DNA of 64,000 bases from Sciurus carolinensis. Taxonomy: Eukaryota; Chordata; Mammalia; Rodentia; Sciuridae. The notes under the pieces were generated by a model. The model worked only from the letters and a program-made list of their open reading frames with translations. It ran no database searches and had not been told where the DNA came from. Made by a program: the position numbers and the translations under genes. Within the stretch, counting starts at the first letter, position 1. The number at the start of each line of letters is the position of its first letter. The stretch spans positions 57,623,998 through 57,687,997 of the forward strand of contig NC_062223.1 in NCBI RefSeq assembly GCF_902686445.1, read 5' to 3'. Shown in pieces: positions 13,020 to 23,600 of this stretch.

Positions 13020-13215
13020 TATATTGTATGTAACAATAATAATTGCAATTGAGTACTTACCATGTGCTAAACATTGTGCAAAGCACTTTGCATCCATTAA
13101 CTCATTTAATCCTCATGAGGACTTTTCAAGGTTTGTATTTTAATTCTCCATTTAAAGGGAAAGGAGATGGAGAGAAGTTAAATAATTTGCCTAAGGCTGC
13201 ACAGATCTAATGATG
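13020..13215 (-). repeat. MIR, antisense, well preserved
   Basis: GAGTACTTACCATGTGCTAA, TTAACTCATTTAATCCTCAT, GAGAAGTTAAATAATTTGCC and AAGGCTGCACAGATCTAATG give nearly the whole reversed MIR consensus order. Confidence 0.75.
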
Positions 13216-13429
13216 AGAAGGGCTTTTAACAAGCAAGTTATCTTTCACACCAAAATCTTAACTTTGGTCCACATCCTTTCCTAGTTCCAGGAAGGATGAC
13301 TAACCAGAGGAGCCTCTCCATTTTCCAGACCCTGAGTTTCTCCAAAAACAGCCATCCACACTATAAAGCAGATATGTCACTGCCATCACAATGAGGCTAA
13401 CTAGCAGCCAAAATTTTGGGTTAACAATT

Positions 13430-13800
13430 ACCTTTCTCTTTGCTGATTAAAAAAATATGCAATTTGATCTTCTTCAATTATACATTATTTAATGCATTCA
13501 GTTATACATTTTTATTTCAAAGACTGAATTTGGAACAAGGCTTAGCACTATTTAAAAAGCACTATAGAACTATCCACTTTGTGGGAAAATTGTAATTCAT
13601 TAATAACTATAACCACAGTGGGTTAATTTATTCCAGCCAATTTCCATATTGATAAATGCTGTGCATTTTATTGAACATTTTCAATTAAGGCCGAGAGGAG
13701 AGCTGTCTACTTCTTTTGCAAAGCTTTTTGTCAGCAAACAAGTTTACATAGGTCCTGTTCCATCTCTATGCTGTATGACAAACTAGCACAGTAAGCAGTA
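13430..13800. other. AT-rich, repeat-poor block, candidate conserved element
   Basis: I recognise no interspersed repeat here. The block is dense in TAAT/ATTA homeodomain-type cores and contains AACCACAGTGG (RUNX-like) and AGCCAATTTCC (CCAAT-like). This texture is typical of conserved developmental enhancers, but conservation cannot be seen from one genome. Confidence 0.3.
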
Positions 13801-14483
13801 AAACTCTACCATAATAAATATGTGGGTATCGTGGGGCATATTAAGTCAATTCAGATCCTGAAAACTATGACTCTGAGGGGGTATTCACAAGTGCCAAGGA
13901 GCTGGAAGAAACCATTCAGGTTTAAGGGAAGTGGGCTCTTAGAGTGTGTGGTAACTGCCTGTAACTTTTTGGGAGAAGGGATGCCCCAGCCCAACATAGC
14001 CCATCAGTAGCTCGTTCTGTCATCCCAGTGCTAACTCCGAAACCTATGAAAGAAAGCCTGCTGAAGCTTCACTCCATTATGCTGACTGATCAGTCATTCC
14101 AGGAGAACAGGGCTGCTCCCAGAGACTCCAAAGCAGCCCTCTTGGGAGGACTCGGAGAAGTAGACAATTTATCCCATGAAGTCCACATCTCTGGAAAAGG
14201 AAAAGAGGATGAAGAAAGAGAAAGAAAAGGAGAGGAACGGCATGAGTAAATAAAGAGTTGGCTGTGTTGCCAGGATCCCAGGGGCAGCCATCATGTGTGT
14301 AGCTTGTGCGCAGCCGTCTAGACTCAGAGCAAGTGACCCATACGTATGGGCTGAAAGGAGGAAAGAGAACTTGGATTCCTAGAGAAGAAAATTACAGAAA
14401 CCATTAAAAGTACTACATATATAGGTCACAGAGAAAAAAAATAAATAACAACAGCTCATGCTTTTTGCCAGGCTCCATTCTAC
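13801..14483. other. Intergenic DNA, no gene seen
   Basis: The frames at 13,822-14,010 and 14,028-14,249 are adjacent on the + strand but show no recognisable domain. The second ends in a low-complexity purine (GAGGAAAGAA-like) tract. Confidence 0.5.
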
Positions 14484-14613
14484 TGCTTGACTATAAACCC
14501 CCAAAGGGCAATGATTCTTTCTTTCTCACCCACTGTATGTACCCAGCATCTAAGTCAGGGCTTGAGAGCACAGTAGGCATTTATTATAGTATTTTCAAAA
14601 AATGAATAAATAA
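14484..14613 (+). repeat. LINE-2 3' end fragment
   Basis: ACCCCCAAAGGGCAATGATT, TATGTACCCAGCATCTAAGT and ACAGTAGGCATTTATTATAG match the terminal L2 block and end in an AATGAATAAATAAAT tail. Confidence 0.65.
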
Positions 14614-16254
14614 ATCAGTCATCTGGCTAAAGGAAAACAAAACAAAAACCATGCCATTTTAAGTGGAGTGATTATGAGCTCACTTTCCTAGCATCATGGA
14701 GCATCAAGTATATGTCAGGCATTGAGCTTGGCACTACAGATAAAGGGATTAAAAAACAAAGTACCCCGTCAGCTTGGTGGGATAACATTCTAGAGTAGAA
14801 CTTTAAACAACCAACATTCATTAAGCCACTGCTCTGGGCGACCAAGAGATGAAGATGTCCGTCTCCCCGCTCTCCAGAAGCTCAGAGGTGTAAATAGGAG
14901 GTGTCTACAATAGAAGTGTGTTTACAGCATTATCGTCAGGAACAGGATGTGAGGAATCTGCCCGGAGGGGATCAGACAAGTACTTTTCACTGCCAAGCTT
15001 TAAGTAAAGAGCAATAATTGCTGATCTGAGAGGTTTTAGGATTCCTACATTGGACTTTTTTATGGTAACAAATTCCCACACTAACTCCCAGGAATCTATA
15101 CATACACTTCTTTAAAGTCCTGGAACCTGGAAAAGAGTTCTTCCAAACTACTGATAAGACCTAGATTACATGACCCTCGGTTCTATGACCATTTTTAGAT
15201 TATACGTACAGTAACACAATGAGGACTGAACTTCTATAAGAGGGCCCTTGATATTTTGTATTCTATTGTCCTCAAGGCACTTAGAAAATTTAGAAGCAGT
15301 TATTGCTCAGTACCTGGCAGCAACTGTTGCTACTGCAGCTGAGTCCATGTCTGCAAATATCTATCCAGGGCTACCAGAAGTTTCCCACAGCAAGTACAGG
15401 AGACTTTTGGAGATTTCACACACCTGGAACAAGTTCTGACCAAGCCTAGCTCCACAGTCATCATGACCAGCTCTGCCTCTCCCACTTCTTAATCCCTTGC
15501 GTGTATTCATCCCCTTTAAACCCTGCCTGGAATACAGCCAGCACCATTCATTTGCAGGCAGAGTAACCAACTTATTAAAAGGACTAGGGAGAGTTCAGAT
15601 CTCGCTGTGAACAGCTGCAATTCAACCCAGCACCTGGGGATTTGTGCAATTTAAAGCTCTAGATAGCTGTTTTGTGGTGGCTGTACCAACATGTGCTGTA
15701 GAAGAAGCACAAACCCAAACTGCTCCACTGGATCAGGAAGTAGAGCCAGTGACAGAAGCACATGGGAGGCAGGAGCAGTGACAGAAAGATCCAGGAACCC
15801 ACTAGTAGAGCAAGTCCTTTCATGGTCCCTCATCCTGCTGGTCATACGGGAAGGTCTTGCCTACTTTTATTGTGTGACTTTTTGAAGATAAGGCAAAGAG
15901 ACATGATTCAGAAATCCCAAATATTACCTTTGAATCTAGGCACCTCAAATGACGCCCATCTCTACCTTTGATATTTTTTCTTCATAATACCTTATTTAGT
16001 GTTGAATATGTTACACAACATGTCAGTCCTGAGTTGTGCAACCCATAAGGGTGGCAGCATAGAGTGGACAAACTGGTCTAACTTCAGTGAGACACGGATT
16101 ACACAACGTGATGAACAGAAGCAAACACTCCAATATCCCCTTGGATTATGTAATTACTAACTGGAAAATATATTTAATGGAAAAATAAAAACAAATTCAA
16201 GCTTGTCACAGGACCCTTCTAGTTTGTGCAGTAAACCTAAATTTTCAGTAGTCT
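14614..16254. other. Intergenic DNA, no gene seen
   Basis: Old-repeat texture appears at 14,700-14,900 (AGGCATTGAGCTTGGCACTA). The rest shows nothing I can name. Frames at 15,248-15,439 and 15,691-15,971 lack domains. Confidence 0.5.
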
Positions 16255-16436
16255 TTCTTGCCCTGCTGAGAACTGAGGATTGAATCCAGAGGTGCTTTAC
16301 CACTGAGCTAAATCCCCATTCCTCTTTGATTTTGAGACAAGGTCTCACTTCCTTGCTCATACTGGCCTTGGACTTGGCAATCCCCCTGCCTCAGTTCCCT
16401 CCTGGGATTACAGGAGTGGGACAGCACACCCAGCTT
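16255..16436 (-). repeat. Composite B1-like + ID SINE, antisense
   Basis: The minus strand reads B1/Alu-like arm, A-rich linker, then an ID arm with box-A TAGCTCAGTGGTAAAGCAC and box-B GGATTCAATCC. This is the composite architecture common in squirrels. Confidence 0.8.
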
Positions 16437-16789
16437 TGGTAGTCTTATATCTTTCTTTTATACTCATGCTGAATTTCAAATTGATGTACTCTACAGTTTT
16501 GAATAGAACTGTTTCAGGTTGCTTTCTTTCCTAAATTACCTTTACATGAAAGGGTCATTAAGACTTCAAAATATATCATTTCACTCTTAACAGGACTACT
16601 TTTCATCATGTTCTGTGAGTTTGATTAATGTGACAACATGGACATGACAACTGTCATTAAGCAAGAATGACATATCCCTCCTTTTCTATTTTTTTATATT
16701 GGAGGAAGGGTTAAAAAGGTTAGAAGTTGACCTAAGGTGTCACTAACACTGCTTGCAGGGGAACTTTTTAATTTATTGTTATTAATAGT

Positions 16790-16816
16790 AATAGCAGTAG
16801 TACTGGGGATTGAACC

Positions 16817-16869
<53 letters not shown>

Positions 16870-17035
16870 TGAGCCACATCCCAGTCCTTTTTTTTTTAAG
16901 TTTGAGAGTTTGAGACAGGGTCTTGCTGAGTTGCTTAGGACCTTGTCAAGTTGCTGAGGCTGGCCTTGAACTTGTGATCCTCTTTCCTCAGTCTCTTAAA
17001 TCACTGGATTACAATATGTGCTACTGCTCTAGGTT
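16790..17035 (-). repeat. Composite SINE, antisense, with internal 43-T run
   Basis: The ID arm is split on the + strand between GGGGATTGAACCCAGG and AACCACTGAGCCACATCCC by 43 consecutive T (16,821-16,863). The B1-like arm follows at 16,900-17,030. The homopolymer lies inside the ID arm, not at the SINE tail. Confidence 0.8.
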
Positions 17036-17039
17036 CATG

Positions 17040-18876
17040 GGAACTTTCAATGGGATATATGAACTGGGAGCAGGTAGGCTTGGATTCTAATTCCGGTTCT
17101 ATAGCTAACCTTTTGTGCCTGCTTTCTTCTCTGTAAAATTGGAAACAACTGTTCTGTAAAGGAAGTGAGGCTCAGCCCCCAACACAATGGAAAGTCCTGA
17201 GGAGTTAAAAAGACTTGGCTTTCAGCCCTGTCACTCCTGTGAGACCCTGGATTTATTATAATACTCCACTTTGCTTACTGAGTTGTAACCCATGCTTTAA
17301 CACCTGAGTATGAAATGAAATGCCATCTAGGAAATGTCACCAGAGGTGGCTGTTGACGGCATTGCATGCTTAATAGGTACTTGACACTCAGACATCTGTA
17401 GCATGGATGGCTCTGTATCTCTAAACACCAGGCATCAAATCGGCTACTTCTAAAAAGTTCCTTTAAAGGGAGCTTATGGTCCACTATACTCCCACGGTAT
17501 AAAATCTTGGGGTAGGTTGAATAGGGCTGAATGCAAGCACTATTATAAGCACTGATGGGGGACAGGTAAAGATAATCTGGCAGATAGCGGTTAAAGCAGA
17601 ACACCAACTGCCCGCCTTTCCTTGATGCATTTATAGCCTCACTTTGTTCCAGAAGAGTTAAACCTAACCACAGGAAGAACCTGATGCTTACTGCAATGGC
17701 AGGGGAGAGGGGGGACCTGCCCAATTACTCCAGCTATATTTTTAAATCCCAGAACTACAGGCAGCCAACCCCCTTTGAGGTCCTTTTTGAAGTGTGTTCA
17801 AAAATAGAACTTGCCTGAAGATGGGTACTCCTGCCTGGGATGATCACTAGAAGAGAGTCAGGATAGTGCTAACCGTTCTGGGTGGCCACCCTCCTCATCC
17901 TAGAGGCTGCCTTCCACAGGAAGATAAGTCACCCCTCACAACCTAGGCCCCCAGGTCTGTGGCCAGTAGTTGCAGCTCAGGGATCCCGGCCTCAGTATTA
18001 TGGCATACCCGCCCTTATTTCGTCTAGGAAAATGTAAGAATGTCTTGGGCTCAGAGTCAGAAATGTGTGATTCATTGATACACAAGTAAGTGATGGGTCT
18101 TGGACACCGTGTCCCCTAGCCATGCCGAATGGGGCTTAAAGACGCAAGATTACCGAAGAGGAGGAAAAGCCCAAACCGAATACTCCCAGCTGGGCGTCCT
18201 GCATCTTGGGCAACACATGTGGTCCAGTAACCGCAGCACAGGTCCCCAGAAAAGAGGAAACGTTTAGAGGCAGAGAATAGCGGGGCAAAAAATGCGAGTG
18301 CAAACAATCCAGGCACAGGCTCGGGCCTCGGTGTCGGTGTTCCCTTTTGCAAAATGAGGGTTTAGGACTAGAGTGTCTCCTAACCCCACAGTTACTGTAG
18401 AACTCTACAATGTATCAGGCTGATGCCGCCCGAGGCTCAGAGACCGAAAAAAGAGGAAAAAGCGAGGGAAGGCAACAGGAAAAGAAAGAAGCGGGTATAG
18501 AACTGTGAGAAGGAAAACGCGGTACGACAGGGACAGGCTTGGCGGGTTTTCAGCGTCACTCCTCCTTCTCCCACACCTTAGTTCTCACGGGCACTAAGGC
18601 CCGCGCCCACCGAGTTTTGGTACCAGTAGCCACCCTTCTCCCTCTGCACACCAGGTTCTGGAAGTTGTGGAATAGATGCTGGGCAGCACAATGCATGCCT
18701 AAAATGAAAGGGGGAATAATCCCGACTAGCTCCGGAGGGCAGGTAAGCAGGTCCCAGGCTGGGCAGTGGATGAGATAGTCTCAGTCTGGGGATCACAGAG
18801 TGCCCGCGTCTCAGCCCGCACATACTGGGCAGGCCAAATTTCATTCACCAATTTTAGCAAGGGTAAGGGGTGTATG

Positions 18877-18877
<1 letters not shown>
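17040..18877. other. Distal upstream region of E2F8, no gene seen
   Basis: A MIR-like core occurs near 17,060-17,160 (GGATTCTAATTCCGGTTC). The 149-codon minus-strand frame at 17,275-17,724 has no domain. G+C rises steadily from about 17,850 toward the CpG island. Confidence 0.5.
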
Positions 18878-18920
<43 letters not shown>

Positions 18921-18939
18921 GAAAGAAAAGAAAAAAAAG
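18878..18939. repeat. A-run and degenerate (AAAAG)n tract
   Basis: Seventeen A's are followed by AAAAG/AAAG units. The tract marks the upstream edge of the CpG island. Confidence 0.9.
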
Positions 18940-19431
18940 TTGCAGAACTTTCTCCCTAACTCGTCGTGGAGGCAGGACTAGAGGGCGGTACCTGCACCCT
19001 GATTCGCGGGCGGCTGGTGTGGAGAGGCTCCGATTGGCGCGCGGGGCCCGGGGCCGGGAAGAGCGGGCTGCGTGGGGGAGGGGAGCGGCCCTCCCAGCCC
19101 GCGGGATCCGCTCGCGCCGGGAGCGGGTTAATTTCAAATCCGGGGTTTGACTGCTCCAGGACGGTCACACTCTCTCTGCCCGCCCGCCGACCCGCCAGTC
19201 CTGGTCCAGGCGCTTCCCTCCCGCACCCACCTCGGAGCGGCGGAAAGACTGACAGACCGCCAGACACGCGGACTCCCAGGCCTGGGCTGGGAAAGGGTGC
19301 GGAGGAGTCCCCGCTCAGCCCCTGCCGGCTCCAACTGTGAGGTGGACTGACAGGTCAGCGGGACGCAAAGGGACACGGCACCGGGCCTGCCCGCACCCGG
19401 ACCGGGCTTCGGCGGGCGGCGGCGGCGGCCG

Positions 19432-19439
19432 TTTCCCGC
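19432..19439 (+). promoter_or_regulatory. E2F consensus site (upstream)
   Basis: TTTCCCGC is an exact match to the E2F core TTTSSCGC, inside the CpG island and about 160 bp upstream of the double site. Confidence 0.6.
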
Positions 19440-19599
19440 CTCCCGCTCTGCCGGGGGCCGTGGAGGGAGGAGCTGAGCTCCCGCGCAGAGGGGCGGGGGG
19501 TGAGCGAGGGGGAGGGGCGGGGATGCCGCGGTTCCGGGCGCGGGTTTGCCCGCGCTGAAGCCCCGCGCAGCTAAGGGGCGGTGCCGGCCACGGTCCGAC

Positions 19600-19612
19600 T
19601 TTCCGCGCCAAA
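19600..19612. promoter_or_regulatory. Overlapping double E2F site
   Basis: TTTCCGCGCCAAA contains an E2F core on each strand (TTTCCGCG and, reversed, TTTGGCGC). A TTTAAA at 19,615-19,620 could serve as a weak CHR-like element next to it. E2F8 is a known E2F target, so this is the strongest candidate for cell-cycle and feedback control. Confidence 0.7.
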
Positions 19613-19637
19613 TTTTTAAATCGAAGGCGGAAGGTCC

Positions 19638-19717
19638 GGCCCCGCCCATGGTGCCGTCAGCCAATCGCAGACCCGCAGCTGTCCCTCTGATTGGACGGGA
19701 GTCGTTGCCCTGGAAAC
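19638..19717. promoter_or_regulatory. E2F8: Proximal promoter module: GC box, paired CCAAT boxes, X-box-like site
   Basis: GGCCCCGCCC (19,638-19,647) is followed by CCAAT (19,661-19,665), then a reversed CCAAT (ATTGG, 19,690-19,694) about 29 bp further on, and GTTGCC-CT-GGAAAC (19,704-19,717), a near match to an RFX X-box. Two NF-Y boxes at roughly 30-bp spacing beside E2F sites are typical of G1/S and G2/M gene promoters. The start site probably lies between about 19,440 and 19,740. Confidence 0.55.
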
Positions 19718-19776
19718 CATGAGGATGCTGTCCGGGAACTGTCGGGCAGGCGGCGGGCGGGGCGATCTCCAGGGGA
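19700..19776 (+). other. E2F8: Candidate untranslated exon 1 of E2F8
   Basis: A 5' untranslated exon must lie upstream of the exon 2 acceptor (AG at 20,535-20,536). One donor candidate is GAG|GTGCTG at 19,777. Others are CAG|GTCAGC at 19,354 and CAG|GTGGGT at 20,212. The sequence alone does not decide between them, so start and end are approximate. Confidence 0.3.
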
Positions 19777-20536
19777 GGTGCTGTTGGCCTGCAGGAGGGG
19801 GAAGTACTTCGGGCGCCGAGCGGGTGGCTGGCAGGACGACTGTACCTGGTGGCTTTACTGAGCAAAAGCAGCTTTCCTTGATGGAGTCGAGCATCGTGGC
19901 GTGACCCGGCCACCTGAAGAGCGAATACATAGAACTCTGTATCTTTAAGGAAATCTATTAAAAGGAAAAAAAAAAATCTTAACCAGAAGGCGCTGTTTAA
20001 ATGTCCAGCAGTACCCTTAGAGCTTAGGTACTGAATTTGGAAGTTTCTTATCGCAGCTCCCCAAGACTTCACTGCTGAGCATGTGCATGTGTGTGCAAGG
20101 GGAGAAATTCGAGCATCTAGATGCAGACGCGTGTCCAGAGACTTGGGTTCTTGTGTGCTCAGCCGGAACCTGGGCTCGTGCGCTCAGTCCGGAGCCCTGA
20201 TCTGTGGACAGGTGGGTTCTTGCTACAGAGAATTTGCCGCCGTAGAATGTCTTCTCTAAAGATGGGAAAGGGCTGTCACTGGGAATTTTGTGGGTTAATT
20301 AAAATCTCATGACAGAAGATGGATTTTATGAAGGAATTTATTGATGTTGGGAGTTGTCCACCCAGTGGTAGGGCTATCTCTTCTGGAGATTGGGAATAAA
20401 ATATAAATCCAGTTTGACATTTTTCATTAGTCTTTGTTTCCTCAGCCTCTTGTGTCCCCGAAGGTGAAGGAATTTTTAGCAAATCTATGAGTGCATAATT
20501 TCTCTAATTTTTTTCTATTTCCTTTTTTTCTTGAAG

Positions 20537-20663
20537 GATATTAAAACTTTAGTAGAATTGATTGGACTACTTGAACCATCACAATTTGGGGAGGAACTCC
20601 AGAGTTTTCATTTTAAAAGAAACACTAAATGTTTGAGAAATTAACTGAATGGAGAACGAAAAG
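20537..20663 (+). CDS. E2F8: E2F8 exon 2 (5' UTR end and start codon)
   Basis: The acceptor is a long pyrimidine tract ending TTGAAG|GATATT and the donor is AAG|GTACTT. The coding part is 20,649-20,663 and encodes MENEK. An in-frame TGA lies directly before the ATG (20,646-20,648), which fixes the start. The start context has T at -3 and G at +4, so it is adequate rather than strong. An upstream ATG at 20,629 opens an overlapping frame (see findings). Confidence 0.85.
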
Positions 20664-23600
20664 GTACTTTGTAGCTTGGGCATTCACTGTTGCAGTTTTA
20701 AATGAAGTATCATCCTAATTTAACTCTAATTTTTCATTCTCCTCTGTCTTATTGACCTTACCCCTTTTTTTGCAAAGGTTAGCCTTTGCAAAAACTCAGA
20801 AGGAAATTTTAATTTTTGAAGAAGGGTAGGGTTGCCCAGAATAAAAGTAATCTTTCTATTTTAATGGCTTTATGGAAGTTGCAGGGAGACAGAAAAGACA
20901 TTTTGAAGACTAAAATAAAATTTGTTAGTTCTTTATATTTCTGAGGATTCTTAAGCAGTTAGAATTCAGAAAGGATATTTGACATGATTTGATATTGGAT
21001 TTGTTTTTAAGATAATATTCTACCCATTGTCAGCTTTATCAGGGTTCAAAATTCTGTTCATGAGTAAATATTTTGGAAAATTACAGAGGAATTGTCAGTG
21101 GCAGTATCCTGACTCGTATCCAGCTACTGATAGGTTAAACAAGTGAACTGAAACTTTACTAAAAGCTTTAAATATTAGTTAAATAAGAGAATTACTATTG
21201 TTCCTGATAGTGTGAAGCAAAGAGCAGCAGTCTTTAGCAAAACTCTCTCTGTAGGTCAGTACCTCCTGGGTACACATGCTAGCAAGGAGCCCCCATCATA
21301 CTAACTGCCATGTGGGAGCACCATACATGGAATGAGAAGGTCCAGATTCTGCTGCTGTGTGTAACCTCCTTCAGCCTTGTGTCCTCTTCTGCTAAATAGG
21401 AATGCAAGATTCAGCAAAGATACATATGGAATAGCACTTGATAAATCCTTAGGTGTCAGATATGTAAAATAGTACCTTCCATAGTCCTAAAGTTTATTGA
21501 GGAATTAGTAGTTCTCCCTATTCTTTCATGTATTGCTATTTCAAGTATTTTCTTTAAAATAGATATAGATAGGAGCAATGTGTGAAGTCCCTGGTGTCTG
21601 AAAGTGGAAGGAACAGTCTCCACTACTCTTATTTGTGAACTGCCATATTTTCTCCATCTGTAAAGAGGCAGGGGTAGATATTCACAGAGCTGAATATTTC
21701 TGGTCAAAAGACTTGCACTTAGGCACTCTGGATTTCCTAGATTCTCTGGATTTCTGACCATACACTAGCCCTCACCTTTGTCTTCTTGGCTCTCTTCCAT
21801 GTCAGTGATATTTAATCATCATGCAGCAACCACTGTAGCCATTAGGCTAGCTGGAAATTGGTTTCTGCCTTGGAGGTTTTTACTTATTACAGTGTCAGAG
21901 TAAAGGTTGCTTCTAGGATTTGGGATTATTTAAAATTAACAGTTCTGTTAGGGAAAGACGACTAGAGGATCTATGGGAACTCTCTAAACTACCTTTGCAA
22001 CTCTTCTCTAAATCTAAGATTATTTCAAAATGGAGTTAAAAAGTTGTAAGTTCTAATCAGATATTTTTTTTTTATTCTTCGAACATAAGATGAAAACATT
22101 TCCATGCTTTTTGCAAACTCGAAAGTGGGAAATTACAACAGACGGTAGCTGTGAAATGATCATTGTAATATACTCCTTTAACAACTTTGATTTCATTAGT
22201 TTTTTTCATTAGCAATATGCTATTCATTTTATTATTTTTAGAGTCAAAAGCTATCTGATAAATCCCATTTTACAATGGATTTAACTATTTACTTTTTTTG
22301 AACTAGGAAAATCTCTTTTTTGAGCCACATAAAAGGGGACTGATGAAAACACCCCTCAAAGAATCCACGAAGGTGAATATAGCGCTGGCAGAGATCCAGC
22401 CTGACTTTGGCCCTTTAACCACGCCCACCAAGCCCAAGGAAGTCTCCCAGGGAGAGCCATGGACACCAACAGCCAATCTGAAAATGCTCATCAGTGCTGT
22501 GAGCCCTGAGATCCGGGACAGAGATCAGAAAAGGGGATTGTTTGACAACCGAAATGGATTACCTGAGGCCAAAGACTGTTTACATGTAGGTTTTCGGAGG
22601 ACTGGTAGAGACTGGGGATTAACGTAGGGGTTTGAATTTGCTGCGGAAGTGCTGAAATAGAAAGACTATTCTTAGGCTGTTCACAATTACTCTCAGAGTA
22701 TCAGAAAGGTTTGAACCCCATAAAGCACTGGGAATTGTGAACCTTCAAGTGATTTTTATTTCATTATTCTCTTTTAGACTTGCCAAATATTCTACTGACT
22801 TCCCCCGTTTTTTTTCCAACCCAAACTTTGCAGCTGTCCAAGCTAACCATATGTATAAGTGTTGATGGTCATAAAACACAGATACCCTTAATAAATCTGT
22901 CAAACATTACTTCGTAATGAGATATTATTTACTTTTCCTTTCATAGGAACACTTATCTGGAGATGAATATGAGAAATCCCAACCAAGTCGAAAAGAGAAA
23001 AGTTTAGGATTGTTGTGCCATAAGTTCTTAGCACGATATCCTGACTATCCCAACCCTGCTGTGAATAATGACATCTGTCTTGATGAAGTAGCAGAAGAAC
23101 TTAGTAAGTATGCAAAGAGTTTACTGAAATGGTTAATAATTAAAGTAACTTTATGGACTTAACTCCTGGAAATGCGTGCTTACATAGCCAGTGTTTGCAA
23201 TGGACACAAACAAGGCAATAGGGAAATTTTAAGTCTCCAGAGTCCTCTTATTTTAAGAATAAAGGTGAATAGTTTCTAATTTCAGTGAACCTTAAAAGCA
23301 GGTAGGTTATCTCTGAAGCTTTACAGGAAAGCAGCATTGTTTTGTGACTTATTTCGAAAACAGCTACAACTCTGAACTTTTGCCTTGGCCTTTCCTAGAA
23401 GGGCAGTTCCTGTGAGTGGGACCCTGCCACTCAGCCACCATTAGTTTGAGGATTGTTGAGTTTTCAGAATATTTTGTGTTTGGCAAGAGTTACTGTGTTA
23501 TCCTTTTGCTTTACTCTTCATACCTGAAGCTAGTTACAGCTAAAAAAGGGTCTGTGGCAAATATAGGATACCTTTGGACTCATGTAAATATCTTAATCTA

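Larger units (their letters stand above)
18960..19800. promoter_or_regulatory. E2F8: CpG island at the E2F8 5' end
   Basis: Base composition changes sharply to GC-rich DNA with many CG dinucleotides, in contrast to the flanks. It contains GC boxes (GGGGCGG near 19,492, GGCCCCGCCC at 19,638), two E2F-type sites, CCAAT boxes in both directions and a CCAAT/E2F-like composite (ATTGGCGCG at 19,033-19,041). No TATA box is visible, so dispersed initiation is expected. Long frames on both strands here, including 312 codons on the minus strand at 19,134-20,072, are a by-product of low stop-codon density in GC-rich DNA. Confidence 0.85.

Noticed and set aside
17344..17358. CTCF-like ACCAGAGGTGGCTG
   Set aside because: The spacing between the two halves is one base short of the CTCF core, so it is not claimed.
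18800..19150. Lysine-rich frame at 18,766-19,150
   Set aside because: The Lys run is just the (AAAAG)n tract translated.
19134..20072. 312-codon minus-strand frame across the CpG island
   Set aside because: It arises from low stop density in GC-rich promoter DNA. Its product is Pro/Arg/Ala-rich with no domain, and the frame overlaps the E2F8 promoter and first exon region.
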